Assembly: GCF_008704425.1 (NCBI RefSeq)
Contig: NZ_CP023696.1
Coordinates: forward strand, 4,442,501-4,506,500
DNA length: 64,000 bases
Direction of reading: 5' to 3'
Origin: Streptomyces fradiae ATCC 10745 = DSM 40063
GTDB taxonomy: Bacteria; Actinomycetota; Actinomycetes; Streptomycetales; Streptomycetaceae
Under the pieces are notes generated by a model. The model was not told the DNA's origin and searched no databases. It saw only the letters and a program-made list of their open reading frames with translations. Each line of letters begins with the position of its first letter. Positions within the stretch are counted from its first letter, which is position 1. Below are positions 34,705-45,901 of the stretch, piece after piece. Both the position numbers and the translations under genes were made by a program.

Positions 34705-35180
34705 CAAGGCGGGCCGGGGCGGTCGGGCGGGGCGGGACGGTCGGGCGTGCCGGTCGAGCCGGATGGGGCGGTCGCGCCGGATGGGGCGGTCGCGCCGGGT
34801 GGCGCGGAAGGGGGCGGGGGCCAAAGGGACTGCGCCGGACGCCACTTGACCGCCGGTGTGCCGGGCCCGCCGCCGGGTGGCGCCCCGCCGCGCCGCCCGC
34901 CCGGGCGGATCGCCGCACCCGTGGAGGCCCGGCGGATGCCCCGCGAGGCCGTCGAGAGGCCGCAGAGCGATCCGGCTCCGGTCGGTTCCGGTCGGCTGCG
35001 GCTCGGTTCCGGTACGGCTTCGGCAGGGGGCGAGGGGCGGGGGTGCGGCGGGATGCGCGGGCGGATCCGGCGGAGTCCGGGTGCGCCGCCGACGGTACAA
35101 GGACCCTCATATCGGGTAGGTGCTGATTAACCCCCTCAATCCAGACGGGGGTCCGGCGGTGGACCGGGGAAGTGGTCGGC
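34705..35180. other. GC-rich intergenic region with tandem repeat
   Basis: 476 bp without convincing coding. An 18-bp unit (CCGGATGGGGCGGTCGCG) is repeated twice at 34759-34794. The part nearest the next gene (about 35090-35150) is less GC-rich and should hold its promoter. Confidence 0.45.
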
Positions 35181-35600
35181 GTGGGCGACATCGACGGTGC
35201 GAGCGTCGAGTGGACCCTCCCCGGACGGCCCGCCTCCGTGCGCGCGGCCCGCGCCGCCGTACGCGACACGCTCCGCGCCTGGCGGCTCGACCCCGCGCTC
35301 GGCGACCTCGCCGTCCTCCTCGTCAGCGAACTGGTGACCAATTCCGTGCGGTACGCCGACGGTCCCGTCGGTCTCCGCCTCACCCGTCTCCCCGCGTCGC
35401 AGGACGCGCTCCCGTACCGTCCCGCACTCCTCGTGGAGGTCTCCGACCCCGTCCCGGACCCGCCGCGCGCCCGTCCCGCCGGCCCCGACGACGAGGGCGG
35501 ACGCGGCCTCCAACTGGTCGCGTGCTCAGCCCGCCGATGGGGTACCAGGAGGGGGCGGGCGGGCAAGACCGTGTGGTTCGAGCTGCCCCTGCCGGGTTAG
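35181..35600 (+). CDS. Anti-sigma-type ATP-binding protein
   Basis: 139 aa from GTG at 35181; ggggaa lies 9 nt upstream. A single HATPase domain of the RsbW/SpoIIAB class: LLVSELVTNSVRYADGPVGL (N box), VEVSDPVPDPP (G1) and DEGGRGLQLVACSARRWGTR (G2). Streptomyces encode dozens of these regulators, which act as protein kinases/anti-sigma factors. The SpoIIE-type gene 147 bp downstream, with a similar C-terminal domain, may work with it. Confidence 0.88.
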   Translation: MGDIDGASVEWTLPGRPASVRAARAAVRDTLRAWRLDPALGDLAVLLVSELVTNSVRYADGPVGLRLTRLPASQDALPYRPALLVEVSDPVPDPPRARPAGPDDEGGRGLQLVACSARRWGTRRGRAGKTVWFELPLPG

Positions 35601-35747
35601 AAGACCTACGTGACGACGATCACCACAGGCTCGGCGCAAAACGAACGAGACCACCCTGTGATCGTGAACGGCGTGCCGACGGGGGCCGTAGTGCTGAATA
35701 CTGCGGGAATGGCCGGTCCGGTGCGGTGAGCTGGAGGGGACGGTCGC

Positions 35748-38291
35748 GTGAGCGAGATACCTGGAACGGCGGACGGCGTCGTGTGGCAGAGCAACCCGCC
35801 TGGCTCGATCTACGACTACATCAGAGTCGCGTCGTTCTCCATCGGCCCCGACGGGCTGGTCGACCAGTGGAGCCTGCGGGCCGCCGAGTTGTTCGGCGTC
35901 TCCGCTCGGGAGATCCGCGGTACGGACCCCGTCGAGGCGTTCATCCCCGCCGAGCTGCGGCCGCGCGGCCACCGCAAGGTCGCCGAGATCCTCGACGGCA
36001 AGGAATGGACGGGCCTCGTCCCCTTCCGCGTCCCCGGCGAACGGCACGCCCGCGGCCTCGCCGAGGTGTACGTGATGCCCAGTGAGACCGAGCACGGCGA
36101 ACGCGGTGCCGTCTGTATCGCCGTCGACGTACGAGCCCTACGCCAGATCGAGACGGACCTCGCCTCCTCGCAGGCGATTTTCGGCCAATCGCCCTTCGGA
36201 TTTCTGCTCTTCGGCACGGACCTGACGGTCAAGCGGGCCAACCAGCGCTTCGCCACCGTCTTCGGCGGCACCGCCGAGGAGCACCGCGGCCGCACCGTGC
36301 ACGACTACCTCTCCCCCGCCGAGGCGGACCGCTTGACCGCCGCGCTCCGCCGCGTCCTGGAGACCGGCGAGGCCGTCACCGACCTGGAGATCACCGGCAC
36401 CGCCCCCGGCACCACCGAGCGCCGCCACTGGTCCGTCAACCTCTACCGGGTCCACAGCGGTTCGGGCCGCCCCATCGGGGTCGCCGGCCTCAGCACCGAC
36501 GTGACCCGCCGTCACAACGCGGCCCGCGAGGCCGCCAGCGCCCGCCGCAACCTCGCCCTCCTCAACGAGGCCACCGCCCGCATCGGCACCTCCCTCGACC
36601 TGGAGACCACCGCGCGCGAGCTCCTCGACGTCGCCGTGCCCGGCTTCTGCGACCTCGCCGCCGTCGACCTCTACCAGGGACTCCTCACCGGCGACGAGGC
36701 CCCGCCGGGCCGGGCCGGGAGCCCCACCGCCCAGCTCCGCCGGGTCGCCTCCGCCAGCGCCGTCTCCGACGCCCCGGCCCTCGTCGGCCCCTCCGCCGCG
36801 GCTCCCGAGTGCTGCACGGCGGGCCCCGCACGCGTCGGGGCGGTGCACCGCTACCCGTTCCACTCCGCCTGCGCCAAGGCGCTGCGCACCGGCCGCCCCG
36901 TCCTCGTCCCCGCCGACGACGGCGGCCTCGTCCACTCCACCCTCGCCGTGCCGATGGTCGCCCACGACACGGTCGTCGGGCTCGTCCAGTTCTCCCGCGC
37001 GAAGGGCAGCGAGCCGTTCGGCGAGCGAGACCGGGCCCTCGCCGTCGAACTGGCCGCCCGGGCCGCCGTCTGCATCGACAACGCCCGCCTCTACCGCCGC
37101 GAGCACGAGCGGGCCCTGATCCTCCAGCGCAGCCTCCTGCCGCCCGGCGACCCGGAGGCCGCCGGCCTCGACATCGCCTGCCGCTACCTCCCCGGCAACG
37201 CCGCCACCGAGGTCGGCGGCGACTGGTTCGACGTCATCGAGCTGCCCGGCCACCGCACCGCCCTCGTCGTCGGCGACGTCATGGGCCGCGGCCTGCGCGC
37301 CGCCGTCGCCATGGGCGAACTGCGCACCGCCGTGCGCACCCTGGCCCAGCTCGACCTCGAACCGGCCGAGGTCCTCTCCCACCTGGACGAGATCGCCCGT
37401 GGTCTCGGCGCGCCCATCGGCGCCCAGACCTCCCGCACCGCCCACAAGCAGCGCGGCCCCGAACTGTCCGAGGTGTACCTCGCGACCTGCGTGTACGCCG
37501 TGTACGACGCCGTCACCCGGCGCTGCACCTTCGCCAACGCCGGCCACCTCCCGCCCGTGCTGGTCGCGCCGGGCGAGGAGGCGCGGCTCCTCGACGTACC
37601 GCCGGGGATGCCGCTGGGCGTGGGCGGGGAGCCGTTCGAGGAGGTGGAGGTCGAGCTGCCCGAGGGGGCGCTGCTCTCCCTCTACACGGACGGGCTCGTC
37701 GAGTCCCGCGACCACGGCCTGGACGAGGGCCTGCAGGAGCTGCGGCGCGTCCTGACCGGGCCGGAGATGGCCCTGGAGGACGCCTGCGACCACGTCCTCA
37801 ACACGCTGGACACCCGGCACGGCCAGGACGACATCGCCCTGCTCATGGCCCGCGTGCGGGGGCTGCCCGCCGAGGCGGTAGGCGACTGGCGGCTGCCGCG
37901 TGAGCCCCGGTCCGTGGGACGCGCCCGCGAACTGGCCCGTGCCCAGCTCACCGCCTGGGAGCTGGAGCCGCTGATCGACACGGTGGAGCTGCTCGTCAGC
38001 GAACTCGTCACCAACGCCCTGCGCTACGGCGAGGGGGAGATCCGGCTGCGGCTGCTGCGCGACCGGACCCTCGTCTGCGAGGTCTGGGACGCCGGGCTGG
38101 TGCAGCCCAGGCGCCGGCGCGCCCGCGACACCGACGAGGGCGGGCGCGGGCTCCAGCTCGTCGGACTGCTCAGCGCCTGCTGGGGCTCGCGGCGGACGCC
38201 GCGCGGCAAGACGGTCTGGTTCGAGCTGGCCCTCCCCGACGGGGAGGGAGCGGCGGAGCCGTCGGTGGACCAGCTGCTGAGCATGTTCTGA
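35748..38291 (+). CDS. PAS-PAS-GAF-SpoIIE phosphatase-HATPase sensor
   Basis: 847 aa, GTG start with ggagggga upstream. In order: PAS-like 25-130 (FSIGPDGLVDQWSLRAAELF), PAS 140-265 (SQAIFGQSPFGFLLFGTDLT), GAF about 285-455, PP2C-type SpoIIE phosphatase about 475-705 (EVGGDWFDVIELPG, VVGDVMGRGLRAA, YTDGLVESRD) and HATPase about 715-830 (ELVTNALRYG, DEGGRGLQLVG). It joins a sensor, an anti-anti-sigma phosphatase and an anti-sigma kinase in one chain, a common Streptomyces arrangement for general stress or developmental control. Confidence 0.94.
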   Translation: MSEIPGTADGVVWQSNPPGSIYDYIRVASFSIGPDGLVDQWSLRAAELFGVSAREIRGTDPVEAFIPAELRPRGHRKVAEILDGKEWTGLVPFRVPGERHARGLAEVYVMPSETEHGERGAVCIAVDVRALRQIETDLASSQAIFGQSPFGFLLFGTDLTVKRANQRFATVFGGTAEEHRGRTVHDYLSPAEADRLTAALRRVLETGEAVTDLEITGTAPGTTERRHWSVNLYRVHSGSGRPIGVAGLSTDVTRRHNAAREAASARRNLALLNEATARIGTSLDLETTARELLDVAVPGFCDLAAVDLYQGLLTGDEAPPGRAGSPTAQLRRVASASAVSDAPALVGPSAAAPECCTAGPARVGAVHRYPFHSACAKALRTGRPVLVPADDGGLVHSTLAVPMVAHDTVVGLVQFSRAKGSEPFGERDRALAVELAARAAVCIDNARLYRREHERALILQRSLLPPGDPEAAGLDIACRYLPGNAATEVGGDWFDVIELPGHRTALVVGDVMGRGLRAAVAMGELRTAVRTLAQLDLEPAEVLSHLDEIARGLGAPIGAQTSRTAHKQRGPELSEVYLATCVYAVYDAVTRRCTFANAGHLPPVLVAPGEEARLLDVPPGMPLGVGGEPFEEVEVELPEGALLSLYTDGLVESRDHGLDEGLQELRRVLTGPEMALEDACDHVLNTLDTRHGQDDIALLMARVRGLPAEAVGDWRLPREPRSVGRARELARAQLTAWELEPLIDTVELLVSELVTNALRYGEGEIRLRLLRDRTLVCEVWDAGLVQPRRRRARDTDEGGRGLQLVGLLSACWGSRRTPRGKTVWFELALPDGEGAAEPSVDQLLSMF

Positions 38292-38983
38292 CACGCGGCG
38301 CCCCCACGAGCGGCCACGCGGGGCGGCTTGGCGGGAGCCCGGCGGGTCCGGTCCTGCGCGGAGCGGCCGGAGAGGTCCCGGAGCCGGTGCCCGCCGCGCC
38401 GCCGAATCCAGCGCGGACCAGCCCGGCGCCCGTGTGTCCGGCGCCCTCGGGGCGCCGGACCCCCCGAGGGTGCCCACCCGGTCGGTGACCTGGCCCCGCC
38501 GGTGCGGCGGAACCGGCTCCTCCGCCCGGCCGGCCGGGCGGGGAGGGCCGCGGGGCCCCGGCGGCGTCACACGAGCGAGGCCGGGTGGGGCCCCGCACCT
38601 CCGCGGCCGGACGGAGGTCCCGCTCCCGGCACCGTCCTGCCCGCGCCCCGCCCCGCGCCCCCGCCCCGCGCCCCCGCCGCCCGGCGCCGCCGTGCCGCGC
38701 CGCTGTGCCCGCCCCGCCCCGCCGCGCCGGGGTCCGGCCGGTACGCCCCGGCGCCCCGTACCCGCCCCGTACCCGCCCCGCACCGCGACCGCCGCCCGCG
38801 TACCGCCGCCCCCGTACCGCCCGCCCCCCGGACCGCACCAGGGCCCCGTTGGGCCGCACGGGTGGGGTTCGGGGGGCGGGCCGCCGTGTCGCCGTGACCC
38901 GGGCATTCCGGTCCCTTTCAGTGGACGGGCCATAGGTGTGATCATCGCGAAATTCCAGGAACCCGGACGAAGAGGTACAAGCC
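38292..38983. other. GC-rich intergenic region
   Basis: 692 bp. The first half has the hairpin listed separately; 38600-38830 is C/G-monotonous (runs of ccccgcgccc and cgtacccgcc) and gives long meaningless frames. The last 60 bp are less GC-rich and should hold the promoter of the lipoprotein gene. Confidence 0.5.
38436..38460 (+). terminator. Hairpin after the SpoIIE-type gene
   Basis: Perfect 10-bp stem (38436-38445 with 38451-38460), loop ctcgg. Confidence 0.6.
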
Positions 38984-41566
38984 ATGTCCCAGGTCGGCGT
39001 CCGCGCACTTCGGTCCGCCGCGCTCCTCACCAGCGGGGCGCTCGCCGTATCCGTACTCGCCGGCTGCAGCTCCGGGGACGAGGGCGGCCGCGCCCGGGCC
39101 GTCCCCGCGGACATCGCCGCCGCGGCACGCGCCGACGTCGCGGACGGCGGCACCCTGCGCTGGGCGGTCGACGCGCTGCCCGCCACCCTCAACGCCTTCC
39201 AGGCCGACGCCGACGCCGCCACCGCCCGCGTCGCGGGAGCCGTGCTGCCCGCCCTGTTCACGCTCGACGAGCGCGGCCGGCCCCAGCCCAATCCGAACTA
39301 CCTGGAGTCCGCCGAGATCATCGAGCGCGAACCCCGGCAGGTCGTCCGGTACCGGCTGAACCAGCAGGCCGTGTGGAGCGACGGCCGCGAGATCGGCGCC
39401 GCCGACTTCGTCGCCCAGTGGCAGGCCCTGCGCGGCCGCGACAGCGCCTACTGGACGGCGCGCAACGCCGGGTACGAGCGCATCGAGAAGATCGAGCGGG
39501 GCGCCGACGACCTGGAGGTCCGGGTCACCTTCGCCAAGCGGTACGCCGACTGGAAGTCGCTGTTCACACCGCTGTACCCGAAGGAGGTCACCGGCTCGCC
39601 GACCGCCTTCAACGACGGCGCCCGCACCCGGCTGCCCAAGAGCGCGGGACCGTTCCGGATGAAGGCGGTCGACGCGAAGGCCGGCACCCTCACCCTCGTC
39701 CGCGACCCGCGCTGGTGGGGCGAGCCCGCGAAGCTCGAACGCCTCGTGCTGCGCGCCGTCCCGCGCGCCGGCCGCGCCAAGGCGCTCACCACGAAGGCCG
39801 TGGACGTCGCCGACGTCGACGCGTCCCTCGCGGCCCGCGTCGACCGGGCCGTACGCGAGGGCAAGGCGGGCGCGCCCGGCAGCCCCGCGCCCGGCAGCGC
39901 GGCCCCCGGCGGCGCCGCGCCCTCCGGCGCCGCGCCGGACGGGCCCGCGCCGGCCCCCGCGCCCGACGCCAAGGCGCCCTCCGACGCCCTGAAGTCCTGG
40001 GCCACCGCGCACGGCTCCGACGAGGCGAAGGCTGCCGCCGCGCGCGCCGCCCGGCTGCGGGACCGGCAGGCCGCCGCCGCGTACGAGGCCGAGCAGCAGG
40101 CCCTGCGCGGGTACGTGGTCCGCAGGACGCTGGAGCCCGCCTTCACCCAGCTCGCCCTGAACGGCGAGTCCGGGCCGCTCGCCGACGAGCGGGTGCGCCG
40201 CGCCGTGGCCCGCGCCCTGGACCGCCGGGAACTGGCCCGCACGGTCCTGGCCCCGGTCGGGCTCCCGGCCGAGCCGCTCGGCTCGCACCTGGCGCTGGCC
40301 GGGCAGGACGCGTACGCCGACAGCAGCGGCGCCCTGGGCGACCAGGACACCGAGGAGGCCCTCTCCCTGCTCGCCGACGCGGGCTTCACGCCGGAGGGCG
40401 CCCGCGCGAGCGCCGCGCCGAAGGAGGGCACGAAGGCGGGGGCGGAGGGGTCCGGCGCCCCGTCGAAGGCCCCGTCCGGGACGCCGTCCGGGTCCGCGGC
40501 CGGGACCCCCGCAGGGGCCGCCTCGCCCGCCGCCGCACCCGCCGCGTCGCCGCGGGCCGGTGCGGGGGCCGGTGCGACGGCGGTGGACGTGCCGTCCGAC
40601 GAGGGCCTGTACATCGTCGGCGACCCGCAGCCCGCCGACGACCCGTGGACCGGTACGTACGTCCTCGCACCCGCGCCCGCCGCGGCGGTGCACAGCAGGC
40701 TGGTCCTCGGCCAGGCCCGCGCCGTCACGTCCGCCCTGACCGCCCCGGACACCGCGGCCGCCCCGGACACCGCGGCCGGCCGGAGCGCCGCCCCCGCCGG
40801 GAGCGCCGGGCCCGCCCAGCCCGCCGACGACCCCAAGCCCCCCCGGGCGGTCGGAGCCGCGGGGGACACCGAGCCGGACACCGGCACCGCGGCCGGGGAC
40901 ACCCCCGCCCCGCAGCAGCCCAAGGCGCAGGGCGGCGCCCCCGGCGCGTACGCGCCCGCCGGCACCGCCGCCCCGTCCGGGGGCAAGGCGCCCAGCCCCG
41001 CGGCCGGCGCGCCCGTGGGGCCGCTCGGCAAGGACGGGCAGCCGCTGACCCTCCGCTTCGTCCTGCCCTCGGGCCCCGGCTCCGAGTCGCTGCGCGCGGT
41101 CGGCGAGAAGATCGTCGCCATGCTGGACCGCGTCGGTGTGCGCACCGAGATCAGCAAGGTCCCGGACGCGAGCTTCTTCAAGGACCACATCGCCTCCGGC
41201 GACTACGACCTCGCCCTCTACTCCTGGCCCGGCACCGCCTTCCCCGCCACCGACGGCCGGCCCATCTACGCCAAGCCGGAGCCGGCCACCGACGGCTCGC
41301 TGCTGGTGGAGCAGAACTACACGCGGGTCGGCACCGACCACATCGACCAGCTCTTCGAGCGGGCCGCCGCCGAGCTGGACGAGAAGGCCGCCCGCGACCT
41401 GGTGCGCCAGGCCGACGCCCGCATCTGGGCCGCGGCCGGGTCCATCCCGCTGTTCCAGCGGCCCGAGCTGGTCGCCGTGAAGAAGAACGTGGTCAACGCG
41501 GGAGCCTTCGGCTTCGCGACACCGCGGTACGAGAACATCGGGTTCGCGGCGCCGAAGAAGAAGTGA
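38984..41566 (+). CDS. ABC transporter solute-binding lipoprotein (SBP_bac_5)
   Basis: 860 aa, larger than the usual 540-600. Signal peptide with lipobox VLAGC. The binding fold is visible in GGTLRWAVDALPATLNAFQA, VVRYRLNQQAVWSDG and LYSWPGTAFPATDG, and the end FGFATPRYENIGFAAPKKK is typical of this Streptomyces group. Two Ala/Pro/Gly-rich low-complexity insertions (about 295-325 and 465-680) account for the extra length. No permease genes are adjacent; it may serve the Opp/Bld transporters downstream or another complex. Confidence 0.88.
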   Translation: MSQVGVRALRSAALLTSGALAVSVLAGCSSGDEGGRARAVPADIAAAARADVADGGTLRWAVDALPATLNAFQADADAATARVAGAVLPALFTLDERGRPQPNPNYLESAEIIEREPRQVVRYRLNQQAVWSDGREIGAADFVAQWQALRGRDSAYWTARNAGYERIEKIERGADDLEVRVTFAKRYADWKSLFTPLYPKEVTGSPTAFNDGARTRLPKSAGPFRMKAVDAKAGTLTLVRDPRWWGEPAKLERLVLRAVPRAGRAKALTTKAVDVADVDASLAARVDRAVREGKAGAPGSPAPGSAAPGGAAPSGAAPDGPAPAPAPDAKAPSDALKSWATAHGSDEAKAAAARAARLRDRQAAAAYEAEQQALRGYVVRRTLEPAFTQLALNGESGPLADERVRRAVARALDRRELARTVLAPVGLPAEPLGSHLALAGQDAYADSSGALGDQDTEEALSLLADAGFTPEGARASAAPKEGTKAGAEGSGAPSKAPSGTPSGSAAGTPAGAASPAAAPAASPRAGAGAGATAVDVPSDEGLYIVGDPQPADDPWTGTYVLAPAPAAAVHSRLVLGQARAVTSALTAPDTAAAPDTAAGRSAAPAGSAGPAQPADDPKPPRAVGAAGDTEPDTGTAAGDTPAPQQPKAQGGAPGAYAPAGTAAPSGGKAPSPAAGAPVGPLGKDGQPLTLRFVLPSGPGSESLRAVGEKIVAMLDRVGVRTEISKVPDASFFKDHIASGDYDLALYSWPGTAFPATDGRPIYAKPEPATDGSLLVEQNYTRVGTDHIDQLFERAAAELDEKAARDLVRQADARIWAAAGSIPLFQRPELVAVKKNVVNAGAFGFATPRYENIGFAAPKKK

Positions 41567-41605
41567 AACCGGGGCGAACAAGCCTCAGAAAGTGCTCAGA
41601 TCCGT

Positions 41606-41630
41606 TGCCCGCCGGGCCTCCCGGCGGGCA
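41606..41630 (+). terminator. Terminator between lipoprotein and typA
   Basis: Perfect 11-bp stem (41606-41616 with 41620-41630), loop cct. Confidence 0.8.
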
Positions 41631-41760
41631 CGATCATGCCCGGGAGGCCGCGTGTGCGTCGGCCCCGTACCATGGACAGAGCCGTGGCGCGTCCGCCCGG
41701 CGGGCGTACTGAGGAAGACGAGACGCCGCACCCACGATCCGAGAGAAGCGCCAGCCACCC

Positions 41761-43668
<1,908 letters not shown>

Positions 43669-43714
43669 CGCCGACGCGCGTCCGGGCGCCGCGCGCGCCC
43701 GCCCACGCCCCCAC

Positions 43715-43748
43715 CGACGGCCGCCGGGTACCCACCCGGCGGCCGTCG
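43715..43748 (+). terminator. typA terminator
   Basis: Perfect 15-bp stem (43715-43729 with 43734-43748), loop accc. Confidence 0.9.
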
Positions 43749-44390
43749 GCCGTTCCCGGGCGCGCCCCGGTACCGCGTTCCGGGCGCCGGCCGGGCCCGG
43801 AGCCGTACCGGGGTCCGGAACCGGGGTCCGGAGCCGGGGTTCGGAACCGGGGCCCGTGCCCGGGGTTCGCGCCGACCTGGCACCGCGCCGAGGGACCGCG
43901 CCCGCACGCGCTCAGGACACCGCGCTCAGAACACCGCGCCCAGGACCGTGCCGTGTCCGCCCGGTTGTGACAGATTTCTCAACCGGTGCCTTAACGGACA
44001 CTCCTCCGCTCCCGCCGGCGTGACGCGCTCCGGACACTTATGACGCGTCTACGTCAACATGTTTTCACCTGCGAAGCGTCCGGTTATCGATCGTTGCTCT
44101 CCGGAACTTGTGTTAACAGTCCGTTTCGCGGGTGTCTGTCTGTGCTCACTTTGTCTGGATTTCGGTCAGTGACACTTGGGCGATGTTGTCAAAACGAGAC
44201 CCTTTAAGTGTGGTTTACAGCCCGGTCGTACTTAATAGTTGGCTCCACTGAGCTCGGGTCGATGGGTCACGCGCTGTGGGGAGCGCCGACTCGCGAGCAC
44301 ACGTGGTACAGCACTTCGCCGTCAGGGGTGTCGGCGGAGTGCCCCGTACCCAACCATGCAGTGAATACGTGGACTCATGAGGAGGAACCC

Positions 44391-44501
44391 ATGCGCGGTG
44401 CCACGAGCGCCAGTGGGGTCGGGTCGTCGCAGCTGGCTCCAACGGCCGGTTACCCGTGTACGTCAACCGGTCGGGCCGCCTGCAGCGGTCGGCGATTCTA
44501 A
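44391..44501 (+). CDS. Short ORF, leader peptide or gene remnant
   Basis: 36 codons (MRGATSASGVGSSQLAPTAG start) behind GAGGAGGAA, the best ribosome-binding site in the leader. MRGA also starts the solute-binding protein at 51242, so this could be the 5' remnant of a lost binding-protein gene, or a real leader peptide 257 bp before the permease gene. Confidence 0.35.
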   Translation: MRGATSASGVGSSQLAPTAGYPCTSTGRAACSGRRF

Positions 44502-44757
44502 GACCCGGTCAACCGCTCGGCTCGCGCTCCTCGGGGGGTAATCCACCCCTGCTGACCATCCTTCCGGCCCACGCCCGCGGGGCAGCTCCCGCCCGGTGTG
44601 CGGTGTCGCCGTCGTACCCGGCCACGGGTGCCCGGTGTGCCCGGAAGCTCCGGAAGGACGTCAGGCAGCGGCCGTGAGCGACCGGGTGCACCACCGCCCG
44701 GCCGTCGCCGCACGCGCAGGACCGCGGGTCATCCGACACCCGTGAAATGGACACACC

Positions 44758-45804
44758 ATGACCAGTCCAACCGAGATCGAGGGCTCCGCAACCTCCGTCA
44801 CCTTGGACAAAGACACCACGGCCGAGACCGAGGCCGCGGAGGAGAAGACCGAGAAGGGCCACCAGGGCCGTTCGCCGAGTCAGCTGATGTGGATGCGCTT
44901 CAAGCGCGACCGCGTCGGCGTGGTCTCCGCCTTCGTGGTCATCTTCTTCTTCCTCATCGGCGCGCTGGCGCCCGTGATCTCCTCGCTCTACGGCAAGGAC
45001 CCGTTCACGCTGTACCCGTCCGTGTCGGGCTATGAGGACATCCTCGACGACTTCGGCATGCCGTACGGCACCTTCGGCGGCGTCTCCGGAGAGTTCTGGT
45101 TCGGCATCGAGCCCAACCTGGGCCGCGACGTGTTCACGATGCTGCTCTACGGCATCCGCACCTCGCTGTACCTGGCCGTGGTCGTGACGGTGCTCTCCGT
45201 GGCCACCGGTGTCCTCATCGGCATGGTCGGCGGGTTCTTCGGCGGCAAGGTGGACTACTGGCTCGGCCGGATCACCGACTTCTTCCTCGCCTTCCCGAGC
45301 CAGCTCTTCTTCATCGCCTTCATGCCCGTCGTGACCGCGCTCTTCGTGGACCCGCGGGAGGAGACGCCCACCTACCTCCGGGCGGTCGCGATCGTCCTGG
45401 TGATGTGGTTCCTGGGCTGGATGGGCATGGCGCGTCTGGTGCGCAGCTCCGTACTGACCATCCGTGAGCGGGAGTTCGTCGAGGCCGCGCTGGTCTCCGG
45501 TGCTTCCCGGTGGCGGATCGTCCGCAAGGAGATCCTGCCGAACATCGTGACCCCGATCCTGGTACAGGGCACCTACATGCTGCCCAGCGCCATCCTCTCG
45601 ATCGCGTTCCTCTCCTACGTCGGCGTCGGCTTCACCGAGGAGACCCCGGACTGGGGCCGCATGTTCGCCATCGGCGCGGACATCTACGAGCAGAACCCCG
45701 CGTTCATGTTCTTCCCCGGTATCGCGATGGTGCTCTTCATCCTCGCCTTCAACCTGCTGGGCGACTCGGTCCGCGACGCGTTCGACCCCAAGACCGGACG
45801 GTGA
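44758..45804 (+). CDS. bldKA: Oligopeptide ABC permease, BldKA-like
   Basis: 348 aa. A 40-residue acidic N-terminus precedes the OppC-type permease: VVSAFVVIFFFLIGALAPVI (first TM), then FWFGIEPNLGRDVFTMLLYG, five further TM segments, and the EAA loop EAALVSGASRWRIVRKEILP that contacts the ATPases. First gene of a five-gene unit in the order permease, binding protein, permease, ATPase, ATPase, the order of S. coelicolor bldKABCDE, a transporter needed for aerial growth. Symbol assigned from order and resemblance, not from alignment. Confidence 0.85.
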   Translation: MTSPTEIEGSATSVTLDKDTTAETEAAEEKTEKGHQGRSPSQLMWMRFKRDRVGVVSAFVVIFFFLIGALAPVISSLYGKDPFTLYPSVSGYEDILDDFGMPYGTFGGVSGEFWFGIEPNLGRDVFTMLLYGIRTSLYLAVVVTVLSVATGVLIGMVGGFFGGKVDYWLGRITDFFLAFPSQLFFIAFMPVVTALFVDPREETPTYLRAVAIVLVMWFLGWMGMARLVRSSVLTIREREFVEAALVSGASRWRIVRKEILPNIVTPILVQGTYMLPSAILSIAFLSYVGVGFTEETPDWGRMFAIGADIYEQNPAFMFFPGIAMVLFILAFNLLGDSVRDAFDPKTGR

Positions 45805-45811
45805 CGTCCAT

Positions 45812-45837
45812 GTGCGGGGGAGCTGCCGCCCCCGCAC
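45812..45837 (+). terminator. Intra-operon hairpin before bldKB
   Basis: Perfect 9-bp stem (45812-45820 with 45829-45837), loop agctgccg, 8 bp after the permease stop. It may attenuate or stabilise the transcript between bldKA and bldKB. Confidence 0.55.
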
Positions 45838-45901
45838 CGGGCAACCGGACGGCAGGCAGCACTTTTCTGGACAACAACTCACAGGTAGGTGCATAGAGCA
45901 C

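Larger units (their letters stand above)
43669..44757. other. Long leader/promoter region of the bldK-like operon
   Basis: 1089 bp. After the typA terminator come GC-rich repeats (43790-43870, ccggggtccgg motifs). From about 43970 to 44250 the DNA becomes markedly AT-richer (for example ttgtcaaaacgagaccc, ctttaagtgtggtttaca), unusual for this genome and typical of a strong regulated promoter. A small ORF with an ideal ribosome-binding site follows at 44391. I see no tRNA or known riboswitch. Confidence 0.55.

Noticed and set aside
38434..41712. 1092-codon open frame on the plus strand
   Set aside because: Arg-rich shadow in another frame of the solute-binding protein gene, which has a signal peptide and real motifs.
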